This document shows positions 10,815-22,155 of a DNA stretch of 64,000 bases, piece by piece. How positions within the stretch are numbered: the stretch's first letter is position 1; each line of letters opens with the position of its first letter. The notes below the pieces were generated by a model. The model did not search any database, was not told where the DNA came from, and was given only the letters and a program-made list of their open reading frames with translations. Source of the DNA: Atherix ibis (Eukaryota; Arthropoda; Insecta; Diptera; Athericidae); NCBI GenBank assembly GCA_958298945.1, contig OY282607.1, forward strand, positions 89,411,270 through 89,475,269, given 5' to 3'. A program made the position numbers and the translations under genes.

Positions 10815-11661
10815 CGGGAATTTTGAATTTCCGCGGGGTACGTATATTCGATTTTCGATTTTTTGTGCCGTTATGTTGGTACTCATGCCTCTCACTTATG
10901 CTGACAAGTTTGGCCATTTTGAATGTTCTGTTAATTTTTGACAGCTGCTTTGCTTGCTCTTGTTTTGGCTCGTGTTCGATTTTTGCTCAATTTCGACCAA
11001 AAGCAGCATCGCATAAACATTGCTAAGGAGCTGTTGGACTCTGTACTCGATGACCCAAATTTGCTCCAGAGGGTTATAACTGGTGGCGAACTATAGGTTC
11101 ATGGTTATGACGTGGAAACCAAAGCTCAATCATCCCAATGGAAGCTACCGCACGAGCCAAGACCGATAAAAGCGCGCCAAGTTCGGTCGAATGTGAAGGT
11201 TTTGCTTACAGTTTTCTTCGATTGCAGAGGCGTGGTAGATAATGAGTTCCTGCCATAGGGTAGAACGGTCAATAAAAAATATTACCTGCAAGTTATGCTC
11301 AAATTGCTTGAAGTAATCCGACAGAAACGCCCGGAAGAACAAAATTTGTGGAAGAACAAAAATTGGCTTTTGCACCATGATAAGGCCCCTGCTCACGCAT
11401 CGTTGCTTGTGCGCGCATTTTTGACAAAGAACAACATACTAATAATGCTGCAGCCGCCGTATTCCCCAGATCTGGCCCTCTGTGACTTTTTCTTGTTCCC
11501 GAAACAGATTCTTTGATCCATTTTTTGGAATGGGGCAAAAATCGAACGCGAGCCAAAACACGTGCAAGCAAAGTAGCTGTCAAAAATTAACTGAATATTC
11601 AAAATGGCCAAACTATCAAAATGGCCGAATATACGTAACCCTCGGAAATTCAAAATTCCCG
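10815..11661 (+). mobile_element. Mariner-like element with long terminal inverted repeats
   Basis: About 847 bp. The right inverted repeat (11532-11661, ~130 bp) matches the left one (10815-10989), which has ~55 extra bases at about 10851-10907. The outer ends read CGGGAATTTTGAATTTCCG, and the inner parts share TTAATTTTTGACAGCT and TTTTGGCTCG. Most mariners have ~28-bp repeats; a long-repeat subgroup (LTIR-like) has been described, and this copy fits it. The transposase half it carries is DD34D mariner. The N-terminal half is missing. A clean TA duplication is not visible at both ends. Confidence 0.85.
11014..11516 (+). pseudogene. Mariner transposase catalytic half (long-repeat type)
   Basis: One frame with two internal stops reads INIAKELLDSVLDDPNLLQR, VITGGEL-stop-VHGYDVET, KARQVRSNVKVLLTVFFDCR, GRTVNKKYYLQVML, WLLHHDKAPAHASLLVRAF and PPYSPDLALCDFFLFPK. 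The second and third catalytic aspartates (HHDK and LCDFF) are 34 residues apart, the mariner signature. The first is lost (family TGDESW, here TGGEL). The N-terminal DNA-binding half and the last ~60 residues are deleted. Long-repeat mariners normally encode ~345 residues. Confidence 0.9.
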
Positions 11662-12074
11662 ATATTTTTGAATACACCACGAACATTTTAATCTGTAACT
11701 CATTCAATACTTGCCGTTTCTTATTTTTTAAATACTTTAAATATTAAAAATTGTCTTTGTTAATAAAAGTTTATAACAAAATCTTATTAGCAAAAATCTA
11801 CGGCCATCAAATCGTACGATCCTTTAGGCCAATTGACATCTAAAAATCTTCAAATTACGTGTCCTAGGAATTTTTTGCATAAAAATGCCTAAATTTCTTT
11901 TGTTATTTAGCTTTCAATATTTCAGATTAAAATTCTTAATTTCAGCCCAACAAAAAGTCAGTTATCACATACTCATAGTGCTCAGAATTGCCGGCAGACG
12001 TCTCTCTTCCTTCATTTTTAAAGAAATACGAGCTAATGACACCTTTGGACGAAAATGCGCACCAAAAGATACAC

Positions 12075-12119
12075 AGGAGTTTTAAAAAATAAAATAAATT
12101 TTTATTTTTTAAAACTCCT
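12075..12119. repeat. Perfect 20-bp inverted repeat
   Basis: AGGAGTTTTAAAAAATAAAA (12075-12094), a 5-base loop, then its exact reverse complement (12100-12119). It would form a 20-bp hairpin. No element or gene is evident around it. Confidence 0.9.
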
Positions 12120-13733
12120 TTTATGATAATTTTGCTTATTGACTTGCCTGCTAATCTGTAATTGAACCTCATTTCTGAAAAAAACCTCAGACTTACCACT
12201 TCTATTAAAAAATTTACACAATTTTAATGTTTTTTTTTGGATATTTTACCAATTCCTATTATAAAAAAGCAATCATATTTTACAAATAAATATGACATAA
12301 AATTTAAAAAAAATTAAGAACTATTAAATAAAATGACTGCATTTTTGCTGAACCGCAAAATAAATACAACTTTACTTTTAAAATAACAAAAATAATATAG
12401 AAAATTGATTTTTTAAATATATTAATAAATAAATATGGAAACATCTTGCAAAAAATTTACCAAAATTTCATTATTTTTTCTGACTTTTTTTTTCAATAAA
12501 AAATAAAAAATATTAATCTCAACTCCATAATACTGCCATTATTAGAAAATGTGCCACTTTATATACAAAACACATGAGGTTCTATAAAAACAGCGTCTTT
12601 TAGAAAATTGAAAATTTCAAATTCATCGTCGCTAGATTGCTTAGAAATAAAGCAATCGACATTTTATATGATGGATCGATTTCTGGTTTTACGTGACTCT
12701 TGACGATCGTTGAATAAATTTCCATTTTATTTGACATTAAAATGCAATTGAATATTCGAATGAATGGTTCACCTGCTTTCCGAGCAAGACATTTTACGCG
12801 AGCACACCATCCATACCACCACCAAATTGTCAATAAAGAAAAACCCCAACCCACACCACCTCGAATTGTGCCCCATTCTTTACGTACTTTGCCAGAAATG
12901 ATTTCATAAAATTCCAATCGTTCACTTAATTCAGAAATTTCAGAATGTTAACGTACCGGAAAAGTGCTAAAATCTACAAATAAATAAAATCCATCCAGCG
13001 TCAATTGGTGGGATTTTCTTCAACCTTTTATATATTAGCTACAGTGTATATGGAATAATGTTGCCGTAAGTCTTCAGTTTTATTTGAACACGCATAAATT
13101 TCAAGTACAAGAAGCTGTGTTGATGCTTGAAAATACGTGAGAAAGGCCCATGGTCATAACTATAAAATGGGTTCATCCTGTACCGTATGCACCAACCCCA
13201 TCCGTTCGTTCATCCACTAAGGGCAGCTTCCGATTTACGACCCATCTCGTTATTCCTTCATTTCGATAACAACCAACATTCACTATCAGCCCAAAATCGT
13301 TATTTTCCTTAATTTTACGTTGACGTTAAAATTTTTCATTTCATTTTCAATTTGCAAAGAAGACAAAATGTCCACGTCATAAAGCACGAATTTTTGGTAT
13401 TCAACTTTGAAGATTTTCCTTGTTTTCATATAAGAAGAGTTTCGGACTTTTAATGTTTTGTAGAATATTTTCTACAAATTAGAAATTCAATTAGAAATAA
13501 AAACTCTTATTTTTATTAAAAAAAATAATACTCTTTCATTAAACATATCCTTTTGACTATAACTTATGATTTTTTAAACATTTTCATACGCAATTTAACT
13601 GCATATGATCATCAAATAAAATTGTTTAAATAAAAGTTATTTTTTTTAACTTAAAATCTTATCAAAAATTCTTTACTTCATGTTCGACTAGAAGCAGTTG
13701 TCATATTAATTGCGAAATTATTTCAGAAATTTT

Positions 13734-13816
13734 GGCACACTCATAAAATTAAGGTTTGTTGACATTGAACATACCGAAAATTTCTCTGGTGAATATTCCA
13801 ATTTTATGAGTATGTC
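13734..13816. repeat. Small inverted-repeat unit
   Basis: GGCACACTCATAAAATT at 13734-13750 is answered by AATTTTATGAGTATGTC at 13800-13816 (one or two mismatches), enclosing ~49 bp. This may be a very short foldback element or two ends of a deleted transposon. Confidence 0.45.
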
Positions 13817-14919
13817 CCGACATAAATCTAAAGAAACTCCAATCCCATTCCTGTTCCTTTACTTAGTACTGTCGGACCATTAATTTTCATGTTCCTCATT
13901 CGGCAGCCATCGTATAATATTACTGCCGTAATTAATTTGTTTGCTGAAAACTTATCATTAATAATTCAAACTGGCGACGTACAAGATGTTGCCGGCCATA
14001 CAAGCTGAACATATTCTTACTTGTACAAATTTTCTGCAGTTGCACTCAGCAAATGTACTCATTCTTTCGTCGAGCAATCCATGAGTCCAATTTAGCCTTA
14101 ATCGGTCTGTTTGCTGGCCGATCAGATTGATTCATCAAGGAACACGATAGGTAGCTTGTGTAAATATTCAATCATATCGCTTTCACGGTCAGTTTGAAGT
14201 CCACAGAAGACTCTGTATACGTTTTAAGCTGACCGAAAAGAGATGCATTTAATTTGAACAGGAACTGATCACTATCATCGTACGTCCTCTCTGTTGGCAG
14301 AACTGTACGAGCACATCATCTTTTACGCCTTGGAAGCAATATTTGCTGTGAAGTTTTATCATCGCCAATCTATCTTATGGTATATCCAGAATAGGAAAAC
14401 AAAAAAAAAAATAAAATTACGCAAAAAAAACTTTTTTTTTGCCTCCAAAAAAAATATTGTGATATTAATGCTTTCAAAGACCTCAATGAAATTCGATGCC
14501 CCCAAATGCATTGATGGAATTCAACTTTGACACCAGTTGCTGTCCTAAATATTTTTATTATAATAAATTTATGTGCTCTAATTTACTAATACTACAACTT
14601 CTCAGTATAGTACACAGCAATTCAGAGTTTGATTCCAGCTAGTGAAATAGTCAAAATGCCATTTAGCTGTTGCCAAATTTATATTCCAGCACAAATCATA
14701 GTAAAAGTTTCACTTAAATAAATTTACTTTTAATTTAAAAAAAGTTACTATAATTTTTCGTAAATAAATGAATTTTTTAATTAACAAAAATCTGCATCAA
14801 AACGCCTTTATTCCGGGAAAACTATATTTTTTCTGTCAATAGATCTAGTGAAATTGGTTGTCAGTTCTTTTTCTGATAAAAATCAGGCTTAGCACACCAG
14901 TTATTCTTTATAAAAAGTA

Positions 14920-16390
14920 GATTAGACTGGCGTGATAAAATGTTTTTGTGTCATTGGCTCGAACCTCCAATTGGAAAATGCCAAAAGTAAACAAACCCAC
15001 ATGTTGGCCGCGAAAATTTTTCCAACACAAAACATGGTCGACATGGGCCATCCACCTTTTTTTTGACATTTGCTCAAACTGGCGTGACTAAATTTTTAGT
15101 GTCACTAGGTTGATTCGAAAATGGTCAGTTAAAATTGTTTAAAGTAAAGAAACCTACATATTAGCTGCGAAAATTTATTTCAACACAAAACATGGCCGAC
15201 ATAGACCATCCACCTTTTTTTTGACACTTACTCAAAATGGCGAAACCAGATTTTTTGTATTACTTGGTCAAACCTCTAATTGGAAAACGGTTAGTTAAGA
15301 ACGTCAAAAGTAAGCAAACCCACATGTTAACCGCAAAAAATTTGTTCAACACAAAACATGGCCGACGTGGGCCTGCAACCTTTAATTTGAGACTTGCTCA
15401 AACTGGCGAGAATAAATTTTTTTGTGTCACTAGGTTGAACCTCCAATTGGAAAATGGTTAGTTGAAAACGCCAAAAACCCACATGGTTGCGGCGAAAAAA
15501 TTTTCAACATAAGACATGCCCGACATGGGCTTTCCAACTTTTTTTTTGAAATTTGCTCAAACTGGCGATATTAGATTTTTTACTGTCACTTAGCCGAACC
15601 TAAAATTAAAAAATGGTCAGTTGAAAATTAAAAAAATGACCAAACCCACATGTTAGCCGCGAAAATTTGTTCAACACAAAACATGGCCGACGTGGGCCTG
15701 CAACCTTTAATTTGAGACTTGCTCAAACTGGCGAGAATAAATTTTTTTGTGTCACTAGGTTGAACCTCTAATTGGAAAATGGTTAGTTGAAAACGTCAAA
15801 AATAAACAAAGCCACATGTTAACCGCAAAAAAATTTGTTCAACACAAAACATGGCCGCCATGGGTCTTCCAATTTTTATTTGAGACATGCTAACACTGGC
15901 GAAACTAGATTTTCTCCTGTGACTGGGTCAAACCTCCAATTGGAAGATGGTCAGTTGAGAACGTCAAAAGTAAACAAACCCACATGTTGGCCAATATAAA
16001 AACATGGCCGACATGGGACTTCTATATTTTATTAGAGACTTGGTCAAACTAGCGACACCAGATTCTTTGTGTCACTAGGTCGTACCTCCAATTGTAAAAA
16101 GATGTGTTGCGAACGTCAAAAGTAACCAAACCCACATGTTAACCGCAAAAAATTTGTTCAACATAAAACATGGCCGACATGGGTCATCCACCTTTTTTTT
16201 ACACATGCTCAAATTGGCGAGACCACATTTTTTTATTTTACTAGCTCGAATCTCTCATTGGAAAATGATCAGTTGAGAGAGTCAAAATTAAACAATTCCA
16301 CATGTTAGCCGCGAAAATCTGTTCAAGACAAAACATGGCCGACATGGGCATTTTTCATCTTTTATTTGAGACTTGTTCAAACTAGCAAAA
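14920..16390 (+). repeat. Satellite-like tandem array, ~160-bp unit, about nine units
   Basis: The landmark (A/C)TGGCG recurs at about 14927, 15079, 15237, 15403, 15562, 15728, 15896, 16049 (as CTAGCG), 16214 and 16382, giving spacings of 151-168 bp. Each unit carries, in order, GTGTCACTAGG, CCTCCAATTGGAAAA, AGTAAACAAACCCACATGTT, a CGCGAAAA-like piece, ACACAAAACATGGCCGACAT, TGGGC, and a T-rich tract ending ACTTGCTCAAA. Units differ by small indels and substitutions. No open frame is shared between units. The right end passes into palindromes made of the same unit. Confidence 0.93.
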
Positions 16391-16401
16391 AAAAAGTCAT
16401 A

Positions 16402-16567
16402 TTTTTAAACCAAATTATAAAATTTAAATAAATTTTAAATTTATTTAAATTTTTTAATTTGGTTTAAACCTCCAATTGGCGGTTTGGCTTAATAATACAA
16501 AAAAAAATCTGGTCTTAAATTGTTGAGACCAGATTTTTTTGTATTATTAAGCCAAACCTCCAATTGG
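16402..16567. repeat. Two palindromes at the end of the satellite array
   Basis: Palindrome 1: arms 16406-16432 and 16440-16466 (27 bp, one mismatch, 7-base loop), AT-rich. Palindrome 2: arms 16472-16515 and 16526-16567 (~42 bp, one mismatch and a 2-base difference in an A-run, ~10-base loop). The right arm of palindrome 2 is satellite sequence in the array's orientation (GAGACCAGATTTTTTTGTAT then AAACCTCCAATTGGAAAA); the left arm is the same piece inverted. The array therefore ends in a head-to-head inversion. Confidence 0.9.
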
Positions 16568-18769
16568 AAAAAGTCAAAAGTAAAGAAACTCAGCTGGAGA
16601 TAAAAAAAACTCTCGTCTCAAAAGTCTGACATTTTTTTTTGCTTTTCATTATTTTTTTACAAATAAATTGGGAATATTTTCAACCCGAAACTTTGAGAAT
16701 GGAAACTTTTCAAAATCGCGCCATTGTACCATCCTGTGATGCTTAACTCGCTTTTTCTAACCTTTTAACAGAAATGCGGTTCTTTTCATACTCATTGTGA
16801 AGCCTCTTGAGCAATTAGTATCCTTTCTAAATCCTTTTTTTAATTTCGAGAATCAAACTAACATTTTCTAAAAAAAGGAAATTATCTTCAACTGACCTAA
16901 AAAAGGAAATTATCTTCAACTGACCAATACCAATAACAAAAATCCCGATTTCCAATGTAAAATAATTTTAAAAAAATAAAAAATATCTTTTTGCAAAAAT
17001 AATCTAAAAATTGAAATTTCTAAAAAAAATAACTAAGTATGCCCAGCAAAAAACTTTTGAATATTCATTCGAAAAAAATTAATAAACCAACTCTAGAATA
17101 ACTCGTACAGTAAAAATTACTACATGGTAAAATGCCAGTACAAAAATTCCAATTATTACCACAGAAGCCACTCCTTCTACTCGATGGATAGCTCAGATAT
17201 GCGACCATTTATTTGTTGATTAATTATGCAAAGCTACCTGATTTGACCAAATGGCCAATCTGACTGAGAATTGGTAAAAATAGTTTCGGTTATTTGTTTT
17301 TTTCTTTTCAATTTTATTTAATTAACATTAAGATATTTATCTTTGTTGGTGAAGATAAGAATCCGCCCTTTTTTTTGGAAATTGGCTAAAGTGAAAAATT
17401 TATTCAAATTGCAGCTTTTACTCTAAGCTTAACCTCTTTTTTTTTCTACTTATTTGTAGAGTCAAAATAATGTATAGACTCTAAAAGCCACGAGACCTTT
17501 TCTCACACAATAAATTGTATTTTCTGTCATGAATGGACGGTAAAATAATTTTAATAAAATTCGATTGTGAGAGCCTGTTTTTTTCGGAAGCCATTTGTCT
17601 TCTATGACCATTTCATGGCACAATGACTTAATAGGTGAGTGTGGAATTGAAAATAGTGAACGATTATATTATGAAAAGTAACTCTTCACATTATTCGATC
17701 GTTTGTCTTAGGCAACTTCCCTTATGCCGTCTTCTCATATTTATGATGACGGCAACTAATGCACGAATCAAAGAATTACAAAAATTAATATTATTGTATA
17801 AAAAAACGAAAACCCAACTAAAAATAACAACAAATAGACCATCTAAGATATATATTTTTTTATAATTATTTTTTTATTTAAATAAGGCCATCACTTTTAT
17901 CGTTAGTTTTTATAGAAGCAGAATGTGACAAGGTTGAAAAAAAATTATATATAAATAGTGGCTACTATCAAAGGAACTAATTCCCTGCTAAACAAATATA
18001 CCAGCTTCATGGACATAGCCACAGAAACATTTTAGAGTATCCGCCATGAATTTTCCATGTCCACATTTCAAGTGGATTAGACCAACGAAAAACTAGTAAA
18101 AACTGGTGAAACTATAGAGAAACGAGCATAGTCACCATGACCTGTATAGAACGGCCCAATCGAGTGACTATAGTGAAGGCAGGTGAATAGGCAAAGTATG
18201 CGGGTCGAGCTAGAGAATTCTCTGTTTTATGTAAATTTATTCCGACAAATGATTTCATGCTAAATGAGTACAATTAGAGAGGATTATAATATCTAATGTG
18301 TTTCGTAAGTGAAAAAAACAACAACCAAAAAAATTACAAAAAAAAACAAACATTCAAACTCACCTGACCGAACCCAAAACAGAATTTATGGGCAGTAGCA
18401 TTAAAATGCCTGAATTTTTAAGTACTGGTATTAACTATAAAAAGGGGATTTTTTTATTTTACTTCATCTTTTCGGAAAAATTATCGGCACTTGTTAAAAA
18501 AAATCTCATTTTGAGATAAATAATATTGCAAAAATCAAGATGGTAACAAATTGTTGAAAATATTTTATATTTTCGAATTTGGGCTAGTTTTTTTTTTTTG
18601 GATTTTGCTTTTTACTAAAATGGCAATAAAATTGATTAGGCAAATTGATGGCAATATTTTCTTTAAAAGGAAAGAATCTAAAAATTACATTTCAATCATC
18701 CAATTGAACGAAAAATCGATCAATGGATGCATCTTAGGAGGGGACATAGAAATGTCTCGACCACGTGAT
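16568..18769. other. AT-rich spacer with a small direct duplication
   Basis: No gene is recognised. A 28-bp unit (AAAAAAGGAAATTATCTTCA then ACTGACCT) is tandemly repeated twice at 16869-16925. The rest is low-complexity A/T with a slightly richer block at 17980-18250. Confidence 0.5.
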
Positions 18770-19290
18770 CGAACCCTCGGAAAATTTCGAGCAGAATTAC
18801 ACGTGAGCTCGATCAAAGTTCGTCCAGTCAGAATTTGTTCGAGCTACGATTTTTTTCTTCATCCATTTGACATTTGACATTTGTTTTGTTTTCTTGAATG
18901 ATTTTTAAAAAAAAATTTTGAGCAATGTTACACGTGAGCTCGATCAAAGTTCGTGCAGTCAGAATTTGTTTGAGCTACGATTTTTTTCTTCATTCATTTG
19001 GTATTTGACATTTGTTTTCTTTTCTTGACAGATTTCAAAAAAATTTTGCCTAATGGTATACGTGAGCTCGATCAAAGTTCGTCCAGTCAGAGTTTGTTCG
19101 AGCTACGATTTTTTTCTTCATCCATTTGACATTTGACATTTGTTTTTTTTTTGTTGAACGATTTCAAAAAAAAATTTTGAGCAATGTTACACGTGAGCTC
19201 GATCAAAGTTCGTCCAGTCAGACTTTGTTCGAGGTACGATTTTTTTCTTCATTCATTTGGCATTTGATATTTATGTTTTTTTTGCGTTTT
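18770..19290 (+). repeat. Tandem repeat, ~130-bp unit, four copies
   Basis: ACGTGAGCTCGATCAAAGTT occurs at 18801, 18932, 19060 and 19191 (spacings 131, 128, 131). Each unit continues CGTCCAGTCAG, TTGTTCGAGCTACGATTTTT, then CATTTGACATTTGACATTTG and an A-rich tract. The last unit fades at about 19290. The CACGTG and GAGCTC palindromes near each unit start are conserved. The copies are close in sequence, so the expansion is younger than the 160-bp array. Confidence 0.93.
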
Positions 19291-21589
19291 GCAGTACTAA
19301 AAATCAAGGAATAGTTAGAAAAATAAATGAACAAAATAAAAAAAGTAATAAATATATTTGTCAAATGGGAAATTGGATAATTCAACAAAAACAAAATGCA
19401 GCAATAGGAGCAGGGTATAAGTGCCTGAGTGTGGTAGCGCGATAACGACGGTGAATAAGCAAATTTGTTTACAGAACTCTGTAGTGGTGACCACTTCAAG
19501 CAGAAATTATACAACAATTTTCACCGCCTTGGCAAGGATGATTTTGATCACCTTTTGGAACTGGTTTTAGTATTAATCATTAAACAAGGATACGCCAATA
19601 GCTAGACTAGGCGATTCAACGTCACTGCCATTGTTAAGAAATATATTATGCGATATTTTTTTATAAACAACCGGCAAATAAAAAACCAAAACAAACAAAT
19701 TTTTATACACCAACGTTCTTTACACAAATCATGCTGTTAAATGTCCAAATTGCAATAATGTTCGCGCTCGAACACGTACGTCGAATGGAAATTTTAATTC
19801 GAGCTGCGTGTTTGAGCTCGGTGCTTAAAATGATCAAGCATTTACAATTTAAGGTGATTAGACCATTTGAGCAAATCTGTATATTTTTTTTGTGTCGAAC
19901 ATGCTCGATCCAGAAGAATGTGTTCGTGCAACCTGTTCGAGCATATGTTAAACCGCTCGAGCCAAAAAAATGTACGATTTTTCCTAAAACTCTACCATTA
20001 TTTGAAATATGTAATCGTACCTATAGGTAGTCTTATTTATATTTGAAAAAAGGAAAAGTCTTCAAAATTAACTTGAATATCTTTAAAATAAAGTTGTTGA
20101 CTTATGAAAATATCTTAGACGAAGTTTTCTGCAAAAATTTAGGAAAAAATAGTTAACGGGCAAGTTGTGTGATACAAAATAAATTTTATTATTTATTATA
20201 ATATTTTCCATTTATATTAATTTAATTTAAAAAATTTGCTTAAAACAATTCTGCTACTTAGAAGGTAATACACTTAAAATTAGAGTCCATAAGATAACTC
20301 AATAACACCCAAAATATTATTTTGTTCATAAAATGTACAAACAATTTTTTTACATGTTTTTTTTATTTGATTATACTTTTTAGTCTATGGCATCAAATCA
20401 TAAAACACAATATCTCCCAAATGTCCAGCACAACTCCTCTAGTAACACAGGATATTCTTATAAAAACTTTCCATGCTTTTTCCGAAGTTTGGGGCTGTAT
20501 CTCATTTGTAAGCCATATGAATTAGTTCTTCAACCCTCGAAACACCTATTGCCTATTCGCATAAACCTTCATTTTTATGTAGTCCTAAAGAAAGAAATTC
20601 AATTGAGTCAAATATCAAATACTACCCAATTAAGGTCATACAAAGTTTGTTATCATATCATGATAACGGGCCTTCACTAGCCCAAAACCCGTGCTGACTG
20701 CATCAGCTCAGAAAGTACACTCATTTTGGATGCAGAGCATATTTTTAACTGATATTTTCAGTACTCCCTAAATAAATCAGTATATATTTTTAACGTATTC
20801 TTTTAAGTGCCTAATCGTTCATGATGATTTCTTTTGTTTATAAAATTAGCATAAAAAGCTTGTTGTTCAAGCACTCAACTTAAAAATTTGCAGCGCCACA
20901 AAAAACCTTCGGGCTGAATTTCTTGTATCAACTCATTTACTACGAGTAGTACTGTAAAAATAATTCATCAATTTTTTTAGATATAATACCACGGGTCGCC
21001 TACGACTAATTGGATTTGGATATGACCAACCTACACGTACAATAATTATTAGATCCAGGCAGTTACACACAGCATGCTTGCTTTCAAACTTAATCTCCTG
21101 TTGATACATTACTTAAATTGCCTCATGCATTCGAAGCCTCATGAACGTTTCACTTCTAGCCGTATATCCCTTGCAGTTTTTTTCAAATAGCAAGTAGATT
21201 CTGCTTTCAACTCTAGTTTACCAGCACTCAGAAAACCCGCGTTCCTGTTCACTCTTCCATCTTCACTCCTTCTTCTTATATCAGGTGGGCTCACCATCTT
21301 CTACAAACAAAACCTGCCTCTTATTCTATGCATAAATCAATCAAGAAACCCTTCTATCAATTTGTCTGCGATGAACGATCTAACATGTAGATCGCCCATC
21401 TAGCCTTCAACTCGCTATATATTATCTTATCCCGCTCCTGACCACCTCTATCCACCACAAGTACAGTCTGTGCAAACAGTCAGTAATCAGTTAAAAGCTA
21501 GTTACCCTAACTCGTTAAATCAAGGCTTACCTGAGCTTCTGCTATCATCTGCAGCAAAAGCACCCGGGATAGCTGGTATCTGCCATCAC
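19291..21589. other. Unassigned spacer
   Basis: No gene is recognised. The segment 19740-19990 holds several TTCGAGC/GCTCGAAC motifs that echo the neighbouring 130-bp repeat (TTGTTCGAGC) but show no regular spacing; it may be an older, decayed part of the same array. 21000-21590 is less AT-rich, with no convincing frame. Confidence 0.4.
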
Positions 21590-22155
21590 CACAGCGATCA
21601 GGTACCCCACAGCCACTCCATTTCAGCCCTCATCTCTCTGATTAGGCATAGTATGTTTCAATTCTGCCGGACTTCTGATCTCCGTGTTACTAGTTTAAAT
21701 AAAGTGTATTTGGTCAAGTAACACTCACCCCACTCAAAGAGTTGTATGTTCCTCGGCACTGCTAGGCCGGGTCAGGAGCGCGGGTTCCTCAAGACCCAAG
21801 GACCACTTCTGTTATTGGTAATTGTTTGATCGTTCCCTTAGAAGAGGCGTCCTTGTGGTTGAGTGGTGCTTTAATAGAGGTTCTATAGGTATGAATGGTG
21901 ACAAAATTGAGGTTGTGGTGTTCTGAGCCACATTTTCTTCCACAGCAGCAATATTTTAAGCCCAATGGTTTTCTCACTTTTTTCACCGATCCAGATTCTA
22001 CACCGACATTTGATCACACATTATTTTCTGTTTATTTGTATGTAAGGTCTCTAAGACAAACGCCAGAGGTCATTTTGTAGCGCCACGACCATAAGACCAT
22101 TTGGAGATATTTCTCATTATTATACGTGTTGTGAAAGTAGAGTCCAAATTGGATC
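21590..22155. repeat. Unidentified ~560-bp dispersed repeat, copy 1
   Basis: It aligns along its whole length with 24731-25302. Shared blocks include CAGGTACCCC, TTTCAG(C/T)CCTCAT, TTGGTCAAGTA(A/C)CACTCACC, TCCTCGGCACTGCT, AAATTGAGGTTGTGGTGT, CTGAGCCACA, TTGTAGCGCCA and ACGTGTTGTGAAAG. There are no terminal repeats and no long conserved frame. It could be a solo LTR, a SINE-like unit or a piece of a longer repeat. A stretch near 22075-22105 (AGCGCCACGACCATAAGACC) resembles, inverted, the 3' tail of the I-like LINE (GGTCGTGGCGCT near 5653). Confidence 0.8.

Larger units (their letters stand above)
11662..14919. other. AT-rich spacer with a less AT-rich block
   Basis: No gene is recognised. 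12700-13330 and 13860-14300 have more balanced composition and runs of non-repetitive sequence, so either could hold conserved non-coding DNA or exons too short to call. Two small inverted repeats are listed separately. 12200-12550 is nearly pure A/T. Confidence 0.45.

Noticed and set aside
10706..11026. 106-codon plus-strand frame starting in AT-rich spacer
   Set aside because: It overlaps the left long inverted repeat of the mariner, and the same region inverted at the right end also gives frames; composition, not coding.
14920..16390. CRISPR-like array
   Set aside because: The whole ~160-bp unit is repeated, with no short constant repeat separated by unique spacers, and the surrounding DNA is eukaryotic.
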